Shown here piece by piece: positions 33,485-45,186 of a stretch of DNA of 64,000 nucleotides (the first letter of the stretch is position 1; each line of letters begins with the position of its first letter). The stretch spans positions 8,654,954-8,718,953 of the forward strand of contig OY848920.1 in assembly GCA_963693285.1 (NCBI GenBank). Reading direction: 5' to 3'. Made by a program: the position numbers and the translations under genes. The notes beneath the pieces are model-generated. The model ran no database searches, was not told where the DNA came from, and saw only the letters and a program-made list of their open reading frames with translations. This DNA comes from Xestospongia muta. Its lineage: Eukaryota > Porifera > Demospongiae > Haplosclerida > Petrosiidae.

Positions 33485-36400
33485 CTGCAGAGTTAGTATA
33501 TAGTATAGTACACATATATATACACAATGATACATAGACAACACACTGAACAGGAAAGCCATTACTGTTTACTATGCAACAGCAACACTTAACTGCTACA
33601 TAGAAATGAGCAGACATTGTGAACAAATAAGGTGGAGTTTGCTATATAAGAGACTTAAGATACTTAAATCTTGCTTCTTGCTATCTCACTATCACATTAA
33701 TTGGCTCATGTTGTACTCTTACATGTACTTTTATAACACCCCAGTTATACTTGTAAAATGGTGTGTTTTTTTATTGCTTTATCTTTAACATCACAGAATG
33801 TTAAATGTTGTTGTTTCTGACATTAAAAAGGAAGTATTTGGGTCTAAGTTTTATTAAACAAAGTACACAAAACTAGCTAGTCTATCAACTAGACCTCCTC
33901 TTTACTGATGCATGAGAAGAGTCTAGCAATGGTCACAATTGTTTAAATTTCAGTTGACTAATCAGATCCTACTACCAGGATTCTGTATAGTGTGGGCAAC
34001 ACGGAGTGGCATATTATTGTAGCTGTTTTTTGCTTGCTAGTATCTTGTTTGTATGAAGCAAAGAAGCCATTTGATGTTTGCTATTAAGGTGAGACTGTTT
34101 TTGATTCTGTACTTATTCAAATGTAGCCAATATGTACTGAAAGATTCTATTATATTTACATTATGACAAACCTTCTGACTGTTCATCATCTGACTCTTCG
34201 ACATCAGGAGAATTCTGCTCATCTTTTGATATTAAAGATTTAATGAAACAATCACAAGATGTCAGTTATATTATTACCTGTGTTTTCACTGATAGATGAT
34301 ATGGACTCCTCCTCTTCAGTAGACTTTGTTTGGGTCTCCTTAAATCTTTGTTCAGGCAGTGGTTTATGAACCTTTGATATGAATGCTAGATCTAGTAACA
34401 ATGAAAGACACATACAGTGGACATGAGTAATAATTATAGTATGTCAATAATGAAGAAGGGGCTACCAAAAGTCTACTATTAATGATGTCTACTAAATTTA
34501 GCTACATTTAAGTAGTTTAGTAAAGTTCACAGCCACACCTAGTGTCCTAATCAAAAAAACTTTTACTTGTACTAATTTTATTGATTATTACAGTAGTTAC
34601 TAAAATTCCTAAAATTAGTAAATAAATACAATTAAAAATAGACTTAAAGTATCTATGGTTTGACAAATACCTCACTTCAAATGTAGAGCTCCTAAAATGT
34701 ATACCATGTATATATCAAAGGAATCTGCAGCAAGCTATGAATGTTATTACTATAATTGTGATACTATAAATAAAATTAGTCTTGTGTAGCCAGCTCCTCT
34801 AGGAAGAAGAAGCTGGCCATGCAAAACTAAACTAAACCCATAGTGTTGCATTTGAATTCATCCTTTGATCCACACACTCAATAATTTATCTACTACCATT
34901 TACTTTCCAAGTTCTGTTTTAATTCTTCAATCTGTTTTTTTCTCTCTCCTAGTTCTAATGTCAATGATGTGATGATCTCTTGTAGTGACTCTATTTCTTT
35001 CTGTCTCTCCTCAGACACTGACAGTAACTCCTTTTCAGTGTCTATGTAACAAATAAGTCATACAGACTGACCTTATGATAATTATAATATACCTTCCTTT
35101 CTTTTCAATAGTGATGTCAAATTATTGATCACCTTTTCTTTCATTTGTCTTGTTTCTAAAGAGACACAAAAATTGTCATCAGATATATAATACAATATAC
35201 AAACACTGTACCTTCATTTTGTCTGGTAATAGAAGTCATTTCCATTGTCATTTTTCTACTAATGGATTGTTGTAATTCCAGTTGACTTTTCAACTCCTTT
35301 GTGTTCTCTTCTTCAATAGCTCCAATCTCCTATGTATCAATAAACAACACATGTAGTAACTGTTGTCTAATACTACTCATCTCTTACCTTGTCTCTTTTG
35401 TAATCATAAATAATACAATTACCAACTATTAATTGGAACAATCCTTTATTCTTCACTGATTCAAGAGTTTCCTGAGATATGGTAATAAGGGGACCAAGTT
35501 GACTTAGTGGGAAAAAGCAGGTGATAATAATAACAGACTTCCCCCTTTGTATATAACGAATATCTACATCTCTTTTGAGTGACTTTGAAAGAATATCTTT
35601 AATATCTTCCAATGTGTAATCTTTAGGGTACCAGTCTAAGACAAAGATGGCTGTCTCACATCGGAGAAGAGAAGAATGTTTCGTTGCTTTGAAACTTTTC
35701 CCCAGACAAAGAGAAACTTTTGTTTCTTTGCAAAATGACTGAACAACAGCTTTGTATTCTGCTATATGTGTCTCAGCTTCTTTGATATCAAAATGCTCCA
35801 CAATACCCTCCAAACAACTGATATTGATCAGTGTACAATGATCTCTTACAACATCCAATATTTCATCAATGGAGCTTGAATGAGATATTTGAGATCGAAG
35901 TTGAGAGTAACCATCTTCAAGATATAGTTTCAATCTATCTAGAGGTGGGGAGCTTTTGCTGATAGCATCTTGAATGTTACTGAAAGCTTTTGCAAATTTT
36001 TTTCGGATATTTCCAAACACATCATCTAAATTTTGAGGTACAAGTATATGTAGAGGAATCTCTTTGGTTGACTCATCTGTAATAATAAAATAATGCAAAT
36101 AATCTCGACATATTGAAGTACTCAGTACTATTGATCAACGGATATTATATTACATATTACCTTCACTAACTCCATGTCGCTCTTCTGGAATGTCATCTCC
36201 AGGAAATGCAATTTCTATCAAGAAATCAACTGTACTCATACAGTCTATAAAATTATACTTACCACAGTCTTTTAAGATAAGATTAGCACATGGTACATTG
36301 CTAGTAAATTTTAACAGTACACTAGCAAAAATCTCAAGGTTACGATAGCTGTTGTATGTAGCATGACGTATAGCTTTTAGCAAAAGAAAAATTGATTCTT

Positions 36401-37498
36401 CTTCAGAAAAGATCTGTGCAGCAAATTTTATGATAGTTAGACTTCTCTGTGAAATGACTTGCTCTCCATGGAGTAGTTGTGCTACACTAATAGGATATTG
36501 AAGAGACTGAGAGAGGGTACCATAATGACAACGTAATATGTGACTGGCATAATCTTCAGGATTCTTAAAATCATCATGACCTGTGGGTGATGTCTCTTGA
36601 ACACTATTAGCTATCATTTGAAATGTTTGAGCTAAACAAATGAGATGATTATCAGGTTATTAAGTAAAGTCCTCTTACCATTATCACTGCTAATTGTCTC
36701 TGATAGTAGTTTTGTCTCCTCAAACTTGGACAATACTGTAGCTAATGCTTTTAGTTTCTTGTGATCTGAAGATACTCCTGTTTGTATAGCAGACAATAGA
36801 GTTGTCTTTTTATCATATGAGTCTCCCAGTGTCTCCATCTCATCAAGTGTTGCTTCACTGATACATCTCTCACTATATAGAAGCTGGGACACTTTTACAG
36901 GATTGATCAGACACTGTGATAATGCATCAACATAAGATGAACAAATAGTACTTGCTCCACTAGCTTGAATGTGAATTCCTGTAACATATGATAACACATT
37001 AACTCACTAATGTTGTAGTATTACATCAAATGCTAAAAACACTATATAGATATTGTAGATTTTTCACTCACCAGCAGAGTTATTTAAAAATTTCTCATAG
37101 TCGTGTGCAATAGTGTTTTCTTCGATGACTTCCTTTCTCAAAGCATCCAAAACCTGTTTTCTCGCAGCATCAGGGTTAGTGTTTAACCACAATTTAAACA
37201 TTTTTAATGTTTTGTAAATTGAATCCTCTGCTAGTCTGTGAATGTCATCTAACTTCACATCATCCAGTTTTAGTAGAACTCCCAACTGATACCATTTACT
37301 ACCAATATGAATATGTTCACATAATTCATCAAGAGTTGGTTTCTTTTCCAACTTCTTCTCAGATGATAGATTTCTTGCAGCCATCATTTGTTTGTCAAGT
37401 ATAAGCTGACACACCTTAGGATGTAACTCATTATATAGGCTACAGTGACCACACACAGCATAATAAGATTTATAAGGTGCACCCAAATAAAGATACAT
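32667..37498 (-). CDS. Gene E: death domain / two CARD-like / domain X / coiled-coil / LRR protein, 1062 aa model
   Basis: Exons: 37498-37072, 36978-36679, 36631-36161, 36076-35388, 35329-35212, 35155-35093, 35041-34904, 34391-34278, 34222-34172, 33484-32667; total 3,189 bases, in frame. Death domain motif SKWYQLGVLLKLDDVKLDD; first CARD-like domain LLYSERCISEATLDEME; second LLHGEQVISQRSLTIIK, present only in E. Domain X (VVRDHCTLINISCLEGIVEHF ... SVIIITCFFPLSQ) is about 229 residues and lacks a P-loop. Coiled coils, a DDEQSE acidic linker and six LRRs follow. The start is uncertain: the long form begins MYLYLGAPY, but MAARNLSSEK about 37 codons on resembles gene A's start. A strong internal donor (GTAAGT near 36,258) would remove 31 residues after KDCG in the same phase. 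Probable cytoplasmic signalling receptor; function inferred. Confidence 0.75.
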
Positions 37499-37499
37499 C

Positions 37500-40168
37500 C
37501 AATATTATTATAAAGTCCATGTCACGAGTTATATCACCTGATGAATAATGACATCAAATTGTATTCACAGCAAATGCACATTATTAGGTGGAACTCAGTA
37601 TTATATTGGGTATAATAAACAACTATAATTTTTTATTTAATGATATAATTGTGAACAAGAGAGGTATGTTGTTGTACAGATGTACTATATATAATATCAA
37701 TTACATCAAATAGTTAAAAATTACTGAAGTACAGCAACTATGTTATCATTGATTATATTTAAATCATTTATTAAACAAAAAGAAAACAATAATAATAATG
37801 ATTCTCTCCTTTGGAAAACTAGTTCCAGTTCACAGTAATATACAGGTATTAATTATGAATGTCTAATGGTTATTTCATTCTATACAAATGTTTCTGAAGG
37901 TGTGCGACTGATCACGATGTTGTTTGCACATTGTGAAGCCTACATTTTTGACAGTTAACGTAAGATAGTTGTTAGCTAAGCAAAGTTTAGGGTGGGGTTG
38001 TTGAATGCTAGCTGGTTGGAAAGTCTAGTTATTATGTGACACTTTATGAACAATGACATTATATTAAATTAATCACCATCATAACAGGTTTTATTTGGTG
38101 TTAGGACAACAAATAGACAATGGTTTTTGGGTGGAGCTCATTGTATTGGTTATATTTCTAATATTAGTTATATTTCCAGACCTATCTGATTTATAAACAA
38201 TACCTACAATGTTATCAGTAGTTCACATAAATTGTTGTAAATGTATTAGTAGAAACAAACATAGTTTAATATATGATTTATACACATTGTACATACTAAC
38301 AGTATATACAACAATACATGTCACATGATATATTATCAGTTTTACTGGTTATATTAAAATCATTTTATTAAGCAAAAAAGTGGAACAATAACAATTATGA
38401 TTGTCTTCCTTTTATTAAAAGATACTACAAAAGTTAGTTGTTAAAATATAACAAATACATGTGTCAAGTAATGTACTGTTAATATTATACATGTAAACAA
38501 AACATAAAGTTATTATTTTATACTTGTCTGTCCATCAAGATAAAGAGTTATGATAACACATACACACATACAAGACAAATGGAAAACTAGTTCTAGTTCA
38601 CAGTGATATACAGGGATTGATTATGAATGTCTAATGGTTATTTCATTCTATACAAATGTTTCTGAAGGTACAATGTCAAGCCTACATTTATCAACAGTTA
38701 ACTTAAAGTAGTTGTTTAGGTAAGCATAATTTAAGGATAGGATTGTTGAATACTAGCTGGTTGGGAGGTCTAGTTATTATGTGACAATTTATGAATAATG
38801 ACATTATATTAAATTAATCATCATAACAAGTTTCATTTGGTGTTAGGACAACAAACAGACAATGGTATTTGGGTGGAGCTCATTATATTGGTTATATTTC
38901 TAATATTAGTTATATTTCTGGACCTATCTGATTTATAAACAATACATACAATGTTATCAGTAGTTCATGTAAACTGTTGTAAATGTATTAGTAGAAACAA
39001 ACATAGTTTAATAAATGATTAATACACATTGTACATACTAACAGTAAATATAACAATACATGTCACATGATATGTTTAACTGGTTATATTAAAATTATTT
39101 TATTAAGAAAAAAGTGGAACAATAACAATTATGATTGTCTTCCTTTTATTAAGAGATGCTACGAAAGTTAGTTGTTAAAATATAACAAATACATGTGTCC
39201 AGTAATGTACTGTTAATATTATACATGTAAACAAAACATAAAGTTATTATTTTATACTTGTCTGTCCATCAAGATAAAGAGTTATGATAACACATACAAA
39301 CATACAAGACAAATGGAAAACTAGTTCTAGTTCACAATGGTATACAGGGATTAATTATGAATGTATAATGGTTATTGCACTCTATACAAATGTTTTTGAA
39401 GGTACAATGTGAAGCCTACATTTATGACAGTTAACTTAAAATATTTTTTTGCTAAGCATAATTTAGGATGTTGTTGAATACTAGCTGATTGGGAGGTCTA
39501 GTTGTTATGTCACACTTTATGAATAATGACATTATGTTAAATTAATCATCATAACAAGTTTCATTTGGTGTTAGGACAACAAACAGACAATGGTGTTTGG
39601 GTGGAGCTCATTAAATTGGTTATATTTCTAATATTAGCTATATTTCCAGACCTAGCTGATTTATAAACAATATACCTACAGTCTTATCTGTAGTTTGTGT
39701 AATCTGTTGTAAATGTATTATTAAAAATAAAAATAGTTTAATGACTGTACATACTAACACTAAATACAGCAATACATGTCACATGATATGTTTAACTGGT
39801 TATATTAAAATAATTTTATTAAGCAAAACAGTTGAACAATAACAATATGATTGTCTTCCTTTTATTAAGAGATACTACAAAAGTTAGTTGTTAAAATATA
39901 ACAAATACATGTGTCCAGTAATGTACTGTTAATATTATACATGTAAACAAAACATAAAGTTGTTATTTTATACTTGTCTGTCCATCAAGATAAAGAGTTA
40001 TGATAACACATACACACATACAAGACAAATGGAAAACTAGTCCTAGTTCACAGTGATATACAGGGATTAATTATGAATGTCTAATGGTTATTTCATTCTA
40101 TACAAATGTTTCTGAAGGTGTGCGACTGATGTGTGAAGGCTGCATTGATTGCTGACGTTGAAGGGTTC
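37500..40168. repeat. Tandem copies of the ankyrin gene's 3' flank
   Basis: Copies of the gggtggagctcatt...gttatcagtagtt segment begin near 38,130, 38,875 and 39,600, each followed by the conserved 3' flank (tggaacaataacaat, gattgtcttccttttatta, cagtgatatacaggga). Most copies break off at the stop-codon end of exon 13 (tacaaatgtttctga) and continue into unrelated sequence. No gene. Confidence 0.75.
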
Positions 40169-41480
40169 TTAATTTTCGTCAAACTTTTTCTCCATGTTTG
40201 TAATTTGTAACTCTGGCCTTTCCATAAGATATTCCATCATTCGAGACTTATATTCTTGAATTCTGCTCTGGATCAAGTCATTAGCATCACCAGAGAGAGA
40301 AGCTGCCTCATTTTCTGTTGGCATAAAGTCAGCTAGTCTTGGTTTGTGAAGTTCATTAATATCTTCATTGTTTTTGTTGTCAGGTTCTGGTGTCTCTGTT
40401 CCCTCGTTATAGCAGCTGCTGTCTGCTACAGAAGACAAGAGGCTCTCTTCAGAACCATTCTCAAATCCAGTACCAAGTGAATCATCATTGAACTGCCCTC
40501 TGTCACAAAGTTCTAAGTTGCCATGCCAACTTGCTCTTCTCATGTGACCTTGATTTGTTGGTAGACTATCGGGTTCAGTGAAAGAGTTAGTTTTAGTTCT
40601 TTGCGGATCATTCTTTGAGGACATTGATGCTAATTGACATTGATAACACTTTTCGATTTGAGAAAGATGAATTTGAAAAGCTTGTCGAATTGTATCTAAT
40701 TCATCATCAAGGTACTTTTCAAGCTGAGAATTTCTCTTTTCACCTAGGTTAGGTTTTGAAGACTGGAGAAAAGAGAGAGTAATTCATTATTTATAACTAC
40801 TACTGTGTTTCATTTAAAACTACATTAATATGAGATATTGTAGTTTAGAGATTTAATACTTTATTTTTCAACTAACCTGTGTCAAAATAGACTTAGGTGC
40901 TCTTATGTTGTCAACTGGTTTGTGTACATTGCTCTCTCGGACAGGTACATCACATATAACAGCTAATAGAGGAGAAAAATGCCAGTAATTATTGTTTAAA
41001 AGTGTCCACTACAGAGGGTTTAACTTGGTATATTTTGTTAAAGTACCTTTTCTTGGACTTCTGTTAGGACTAGTACAGCCACCAGGAAGATAAGGACTTG
41101 TTGGAGTATCAGGAAAATAAAGTCCATCTCTTCTGTGAGATAAAAATGAAAGAAAAATATTAAATATAAATGGTAAGGTAACTTGGTAAGGAAGTACATG
41201 TAGATGTATATAAGGTTTCTACATTTAAAAAGCTATAAATTCATACCTTGTTGTAGAGGTTTTAGGAAGAAGAAAGACATTTTGTGATTCTATGATGATA
41301 ATGCTGTTTTTATATAGATGTAGAACATATTTGAGAAGTTGGAGATATATCTATTCAGTCTTATAGTGAGATGTAGAATGGTAGAATCCATTAGTCTTGT
41401 GTTACCAGCTCTTCTTCTAAAGAGATCCTCTTATACAACTCTATTGGAGGTCTCAAACAAACACAGCTCTTTTTTGCTTT
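40169..41480 (-). pseudogene. Ankyrin-gene 3' exon copy 2
   Basis: Exon 13 copy 40762-40169, with exon 12 and 11 copies upstream to about 41,130 and a decayed exon 10 to 41,480. A one-base deletion near 40,175 (aattttcg against aatttttcg) shifts the frame and ends the protein at KKFDEN, about 25 residues early. No ankyrin exons. Confidence 0.8.
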
Positions 41481-44400
41481 TTTTTCAGCTTTGTAAAGTT
41501 CATATATTAAACATAGTTTAATAAATGATTAATACACATTGTACATACTAACAGTAAATACAACAATACATATCACATGATATGTTTAACTGATTATATT
41601 AAAATCATTTATTAAGCAAAAAAGTGGAACAATAACATTATGATTGTCTTCCTTTTATTAAAAGATACTACAAAAGTTAGTTGTTAAAATATAACAAATA
41701 CATGTGTCCAGTAATGTATTGTTAATATTATACATGTAAACAAAACATCAAGTTATTATTTTATACTTGTCTGTCCATCAAGATAAAGAGTTATGATAAC
41801 ACATACACACATACAAGACAAATGGAAAACTAGTCCTAGTTCACAGTGATATACAGGGATTAATTATGAATGTCTAATGGTTATTTCATTCTATACAAAT
41901 GTTTCTGATATTACAATGAGAAGTCTACATTTAATAACCGTTAACTAAAAAATAGTTGTTTAGCTAAACATAACTTAAGGTAGGGGGTTATTGTTACTTG
42001 TTGAATACTAGTTGATTGGGAGGTCTAATTATTATGTGACAGTTTATGAATAATAATATTATATATTAAATTAATCATCGTCATAACAAATTTTATTTGG
42101 TGTTAGAACAACAACTAGACAATGGTATTTGGGTGGAGCTCATTATATTGGTTATATTTCTAATATTAGCTATATTTCTGGACCTAGCTGATTTATAAAC
42201 AATACCTACAATATTATCAGTAGTTCACATAAACTGTTGTAAATGTATTAGTAGAAACAAACATAGTTTAATAAATGATTAATACACATTGTACATACTA
42301 ACAGTAAATACAACAATACATGTCACATGATAGGTTAACTGGTTATATTAAAATCATTTTATTAAGCAAAAAAGTGGAACAATAACAATTATGATTGTCT
42401 TCCTTTTATTAAGAGATACTACAAAAGTTAGTTGTTAAAATATAACAAATACATGTGTCCAGTAATGTACTGTTAATATTATACATGTAAACAAAACATA
42501 AAGGCATTATTTTATACTTGTCTGTCCATCAAGATAAAGAGTTATGATAATACATACACACATACAAGACAAATGGAAAACTAGTCCTAGTTCACAGTGA
42601 TATACAGGAATTAATTATGAATGTCTAATAATTGTTTCATTCTATACAAATGTTTCTGAAGGTGTGTGACTGATGTGTGAAGGCTGCATTGATTGCTGAC
42701 GTTGAAGGGTTCTTAATTTTTCGTCAAACTTTTTCTCCATGTTTGTAATTTGTAACTCTGCCCTTTCCATAAGATATTCCATCATTCGAGACTTATATTC
42801 TTGAATTCTGCTCTGGATCAAGTCATTAGCATCACCAGAGAGAGAAGCTGCCTCATTTTCTGTTGGCATAAAGTCAGCTAGTCTTGGTTTGTGAAGTTCA
42901 TTAATATCTTCATTGTTTTTGTTGTCAGGTTCTGGTGTCTCTGTTCCCTCGTTATAGCAGCTGCTGTCTGCTACAGAAGACAAGAGGCTCTCTTCAGAAC
43001 CATTCTCAAATCCAGTACCAAGTGAATCATCATTGAACTGCCCTCTGTCACAAAGTTCTAAGTTGCCATGCCAACTTGCTCTTCTCATGTGACCTTGATT
43101 TGTTGGTAGACTATCGGGTTCAGTGAAAGAGTTAGTTTTAGTTCTTTGCGGATCATTCTTTGAGGACATTGATGCTAATTGACATTGATAACACTTTTCG
43201 ATTTGAGAAAGATGAATTTGAAAAGCTTGTCGAATTGTATCTAATTCATCATCAAGGTACTTTTCAAGCTGAGAATTTCTCTTTTCACCTAGGTTAGGTT
43301 TTGAAGACTGGAGAAAAGAGAGAGTAATTCATTATTTATAACTACTACTGTGTTTCATTTAAAACTACATTAATATGAGATATTGTAGTTTAGAGATTTA
43401 ATACTTTATTTTTCAACTAACCTGTGTCAAAATAGACTTAGGTGCTCTTATGTTGTCAACTGGTTTGTGTACATTGCTCTCTCGGACAGGTACATCACAT
43501 ATAACAGCTAATAGAGGAGAAAAATGCCAGTAATTATTGTTTAAAAGTGTCCACTACAGAGGGTTTAACTTGGTATATTTTGTTAAAGTACCTTTTCTTG
43601 GACTTCTGTTAGGACTAGTACAGCCACCAGGAAGATAAGGACTTGTTGGAGTATCAGGAAAATAAAGTCCATCTCTTCTGTGAGATAAAAATGAAAGAAA
43701 AATATTAAATATAAATGGTAAGGTAACTTGGTAAGGAAGTACATGTAGATGTATATAAGGTTTCTACATTTAAAAAGCTATAAATTCATACCTTGTTGTA
43801 GAGGTTTTAGGAAGAAGAAAGACATTTTGTGATTCTATGATGATAATGCTGTTTTTATATAGATGTAGAACATATTTGAGAAGTTGGAGATATATCTATT
43901 CAGTCTTATAGTGAGATGTAGAATGGTAGAATCCATTAGTCTTGTGTTACCAGCTCTTCTTCTAAAGAGATCCTCTTATACAACTCTATTGGAGGTCTCA
44001 AACAAACACAGCTCTTTTTTGCTTTTTTTTCAGCTTTGTAAAGTTCATATATTAAACATAGTTTAATAAATGATTAATACACATTGTACATACTAACAGT
44101 AAATACAACAATACATATCACATGATATGTTTAACTGATTATATTAAAATCATTTATTAAGCAAAAAAGTGGAACAATAACATTATGATTGTCTTCCTTT
44201 TATTAAAAGATACTACAAAAGTTAGTTGTTAAAATATAACAAATACATGTGTCCAGTAATGTATTGTTAATATTATACATGTAAACAAAACATCAAGTTA
44301 TTATTTTATACTTGTCTGTCCATCAAGATAAAGAGTTATGATAACACATACACACATACAAGACAAATGGAAAACTAGTCCTAGTTCACAGTGATATACA

Positions 44401-45186
44401 GGGATTAATTATGAATGTCTAATGGTTATTTCATTCTATACAAATGTTTCTGATATTACAATGAGAAGTCTACATTTAATAACCGTTAACTAAAAAATAG
44501 TTGTTTAGCTAAACATAACTTAAGGTAGGGGGTTATTGTTACTTGTTGAATACTAGTTGATTGGGAGGTCTAATTATTATGTGACAGTTTATGAATAATA
44601 ATATTATATATTAAATTAATCATCGTCATAACAAATTTTATTTGGTGTTAGAACAACAACTAGACAATGGTATTTGGGTGGAGCTCATTATATTGGTTAT
44701 ATTTCTAATATTAGCTATATTTCTGGACCTAGCTGATTTATAAACAATACCTACAATATTATCAGTAGTTCACATAAACTGTTGTAAATGTATTAGTAGA
44801 AACAAACATAGTTTAATAAATGATTAATACACATTGTACATACTAACAGTAAATACAACAATACATGTCACATGATAGGTTAACTGGTTATATTAAAATC
44901 ATTTTATTAAGCAAAAAAGTGGAACAATAACAATTATGATTGTCTTCCTTTTATTAAGAGATACTACAAAAGTTAGTTGTTAAAATATAACAAATACATG
45001 TGTCCAGTAATGTACTGTTAATATTATACATGTAAACAAAACATAAAGGCATTATTTTATACTTGTCTGTCCATCAAGATAAAGAGTTATGATAATACAT
45101 ACATACATACAAGACAAATGGAAAACTAGTCCTAGTTCACAGTGATATACAGGAATTAATTATGAATGTCTAATAATTGTTTCATT
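40170..45186. repeat. Tandem duplication with a 2,545-bp period
   Basis: About 40,170-42,640 and 42,715-45,185 are near-identical at a constant distance of 2,545 bases, and exon 13 of the parent gene (45,852) lies another 2,545 bases on. Equal spacing and very low divergence point to recent unequal exchange. Confidence 0.85.
42642..44030 (-). pseudogene. Ankyrin-gene 3' exon copy 3
   Basis: Exon 13 copy 43307-42642 is fully open to the parent's stop (SHTPSETFV), with the start SSKPNLGEKR in place of NSEPNLGEKR. Exon 12 and 11 copies follow up to about 43,670 and a decayed exon 10 to 44,030. It could serve as an alternative 3' end if the parent transcript reads through, but no polypeptide start of its own is seen. 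Confidence 0.75.

Larger units (their letters stand above)
28220..34800. repeat. Segmental duplication block 2 (matches 9.2-16.06 kb)
   Basis: Partner of the block at 9.2-16.06 kb, containing genes D and E (3' part). The part 28,843-29,500 also matches 1-650 in gene A. Confidence 0.8.
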
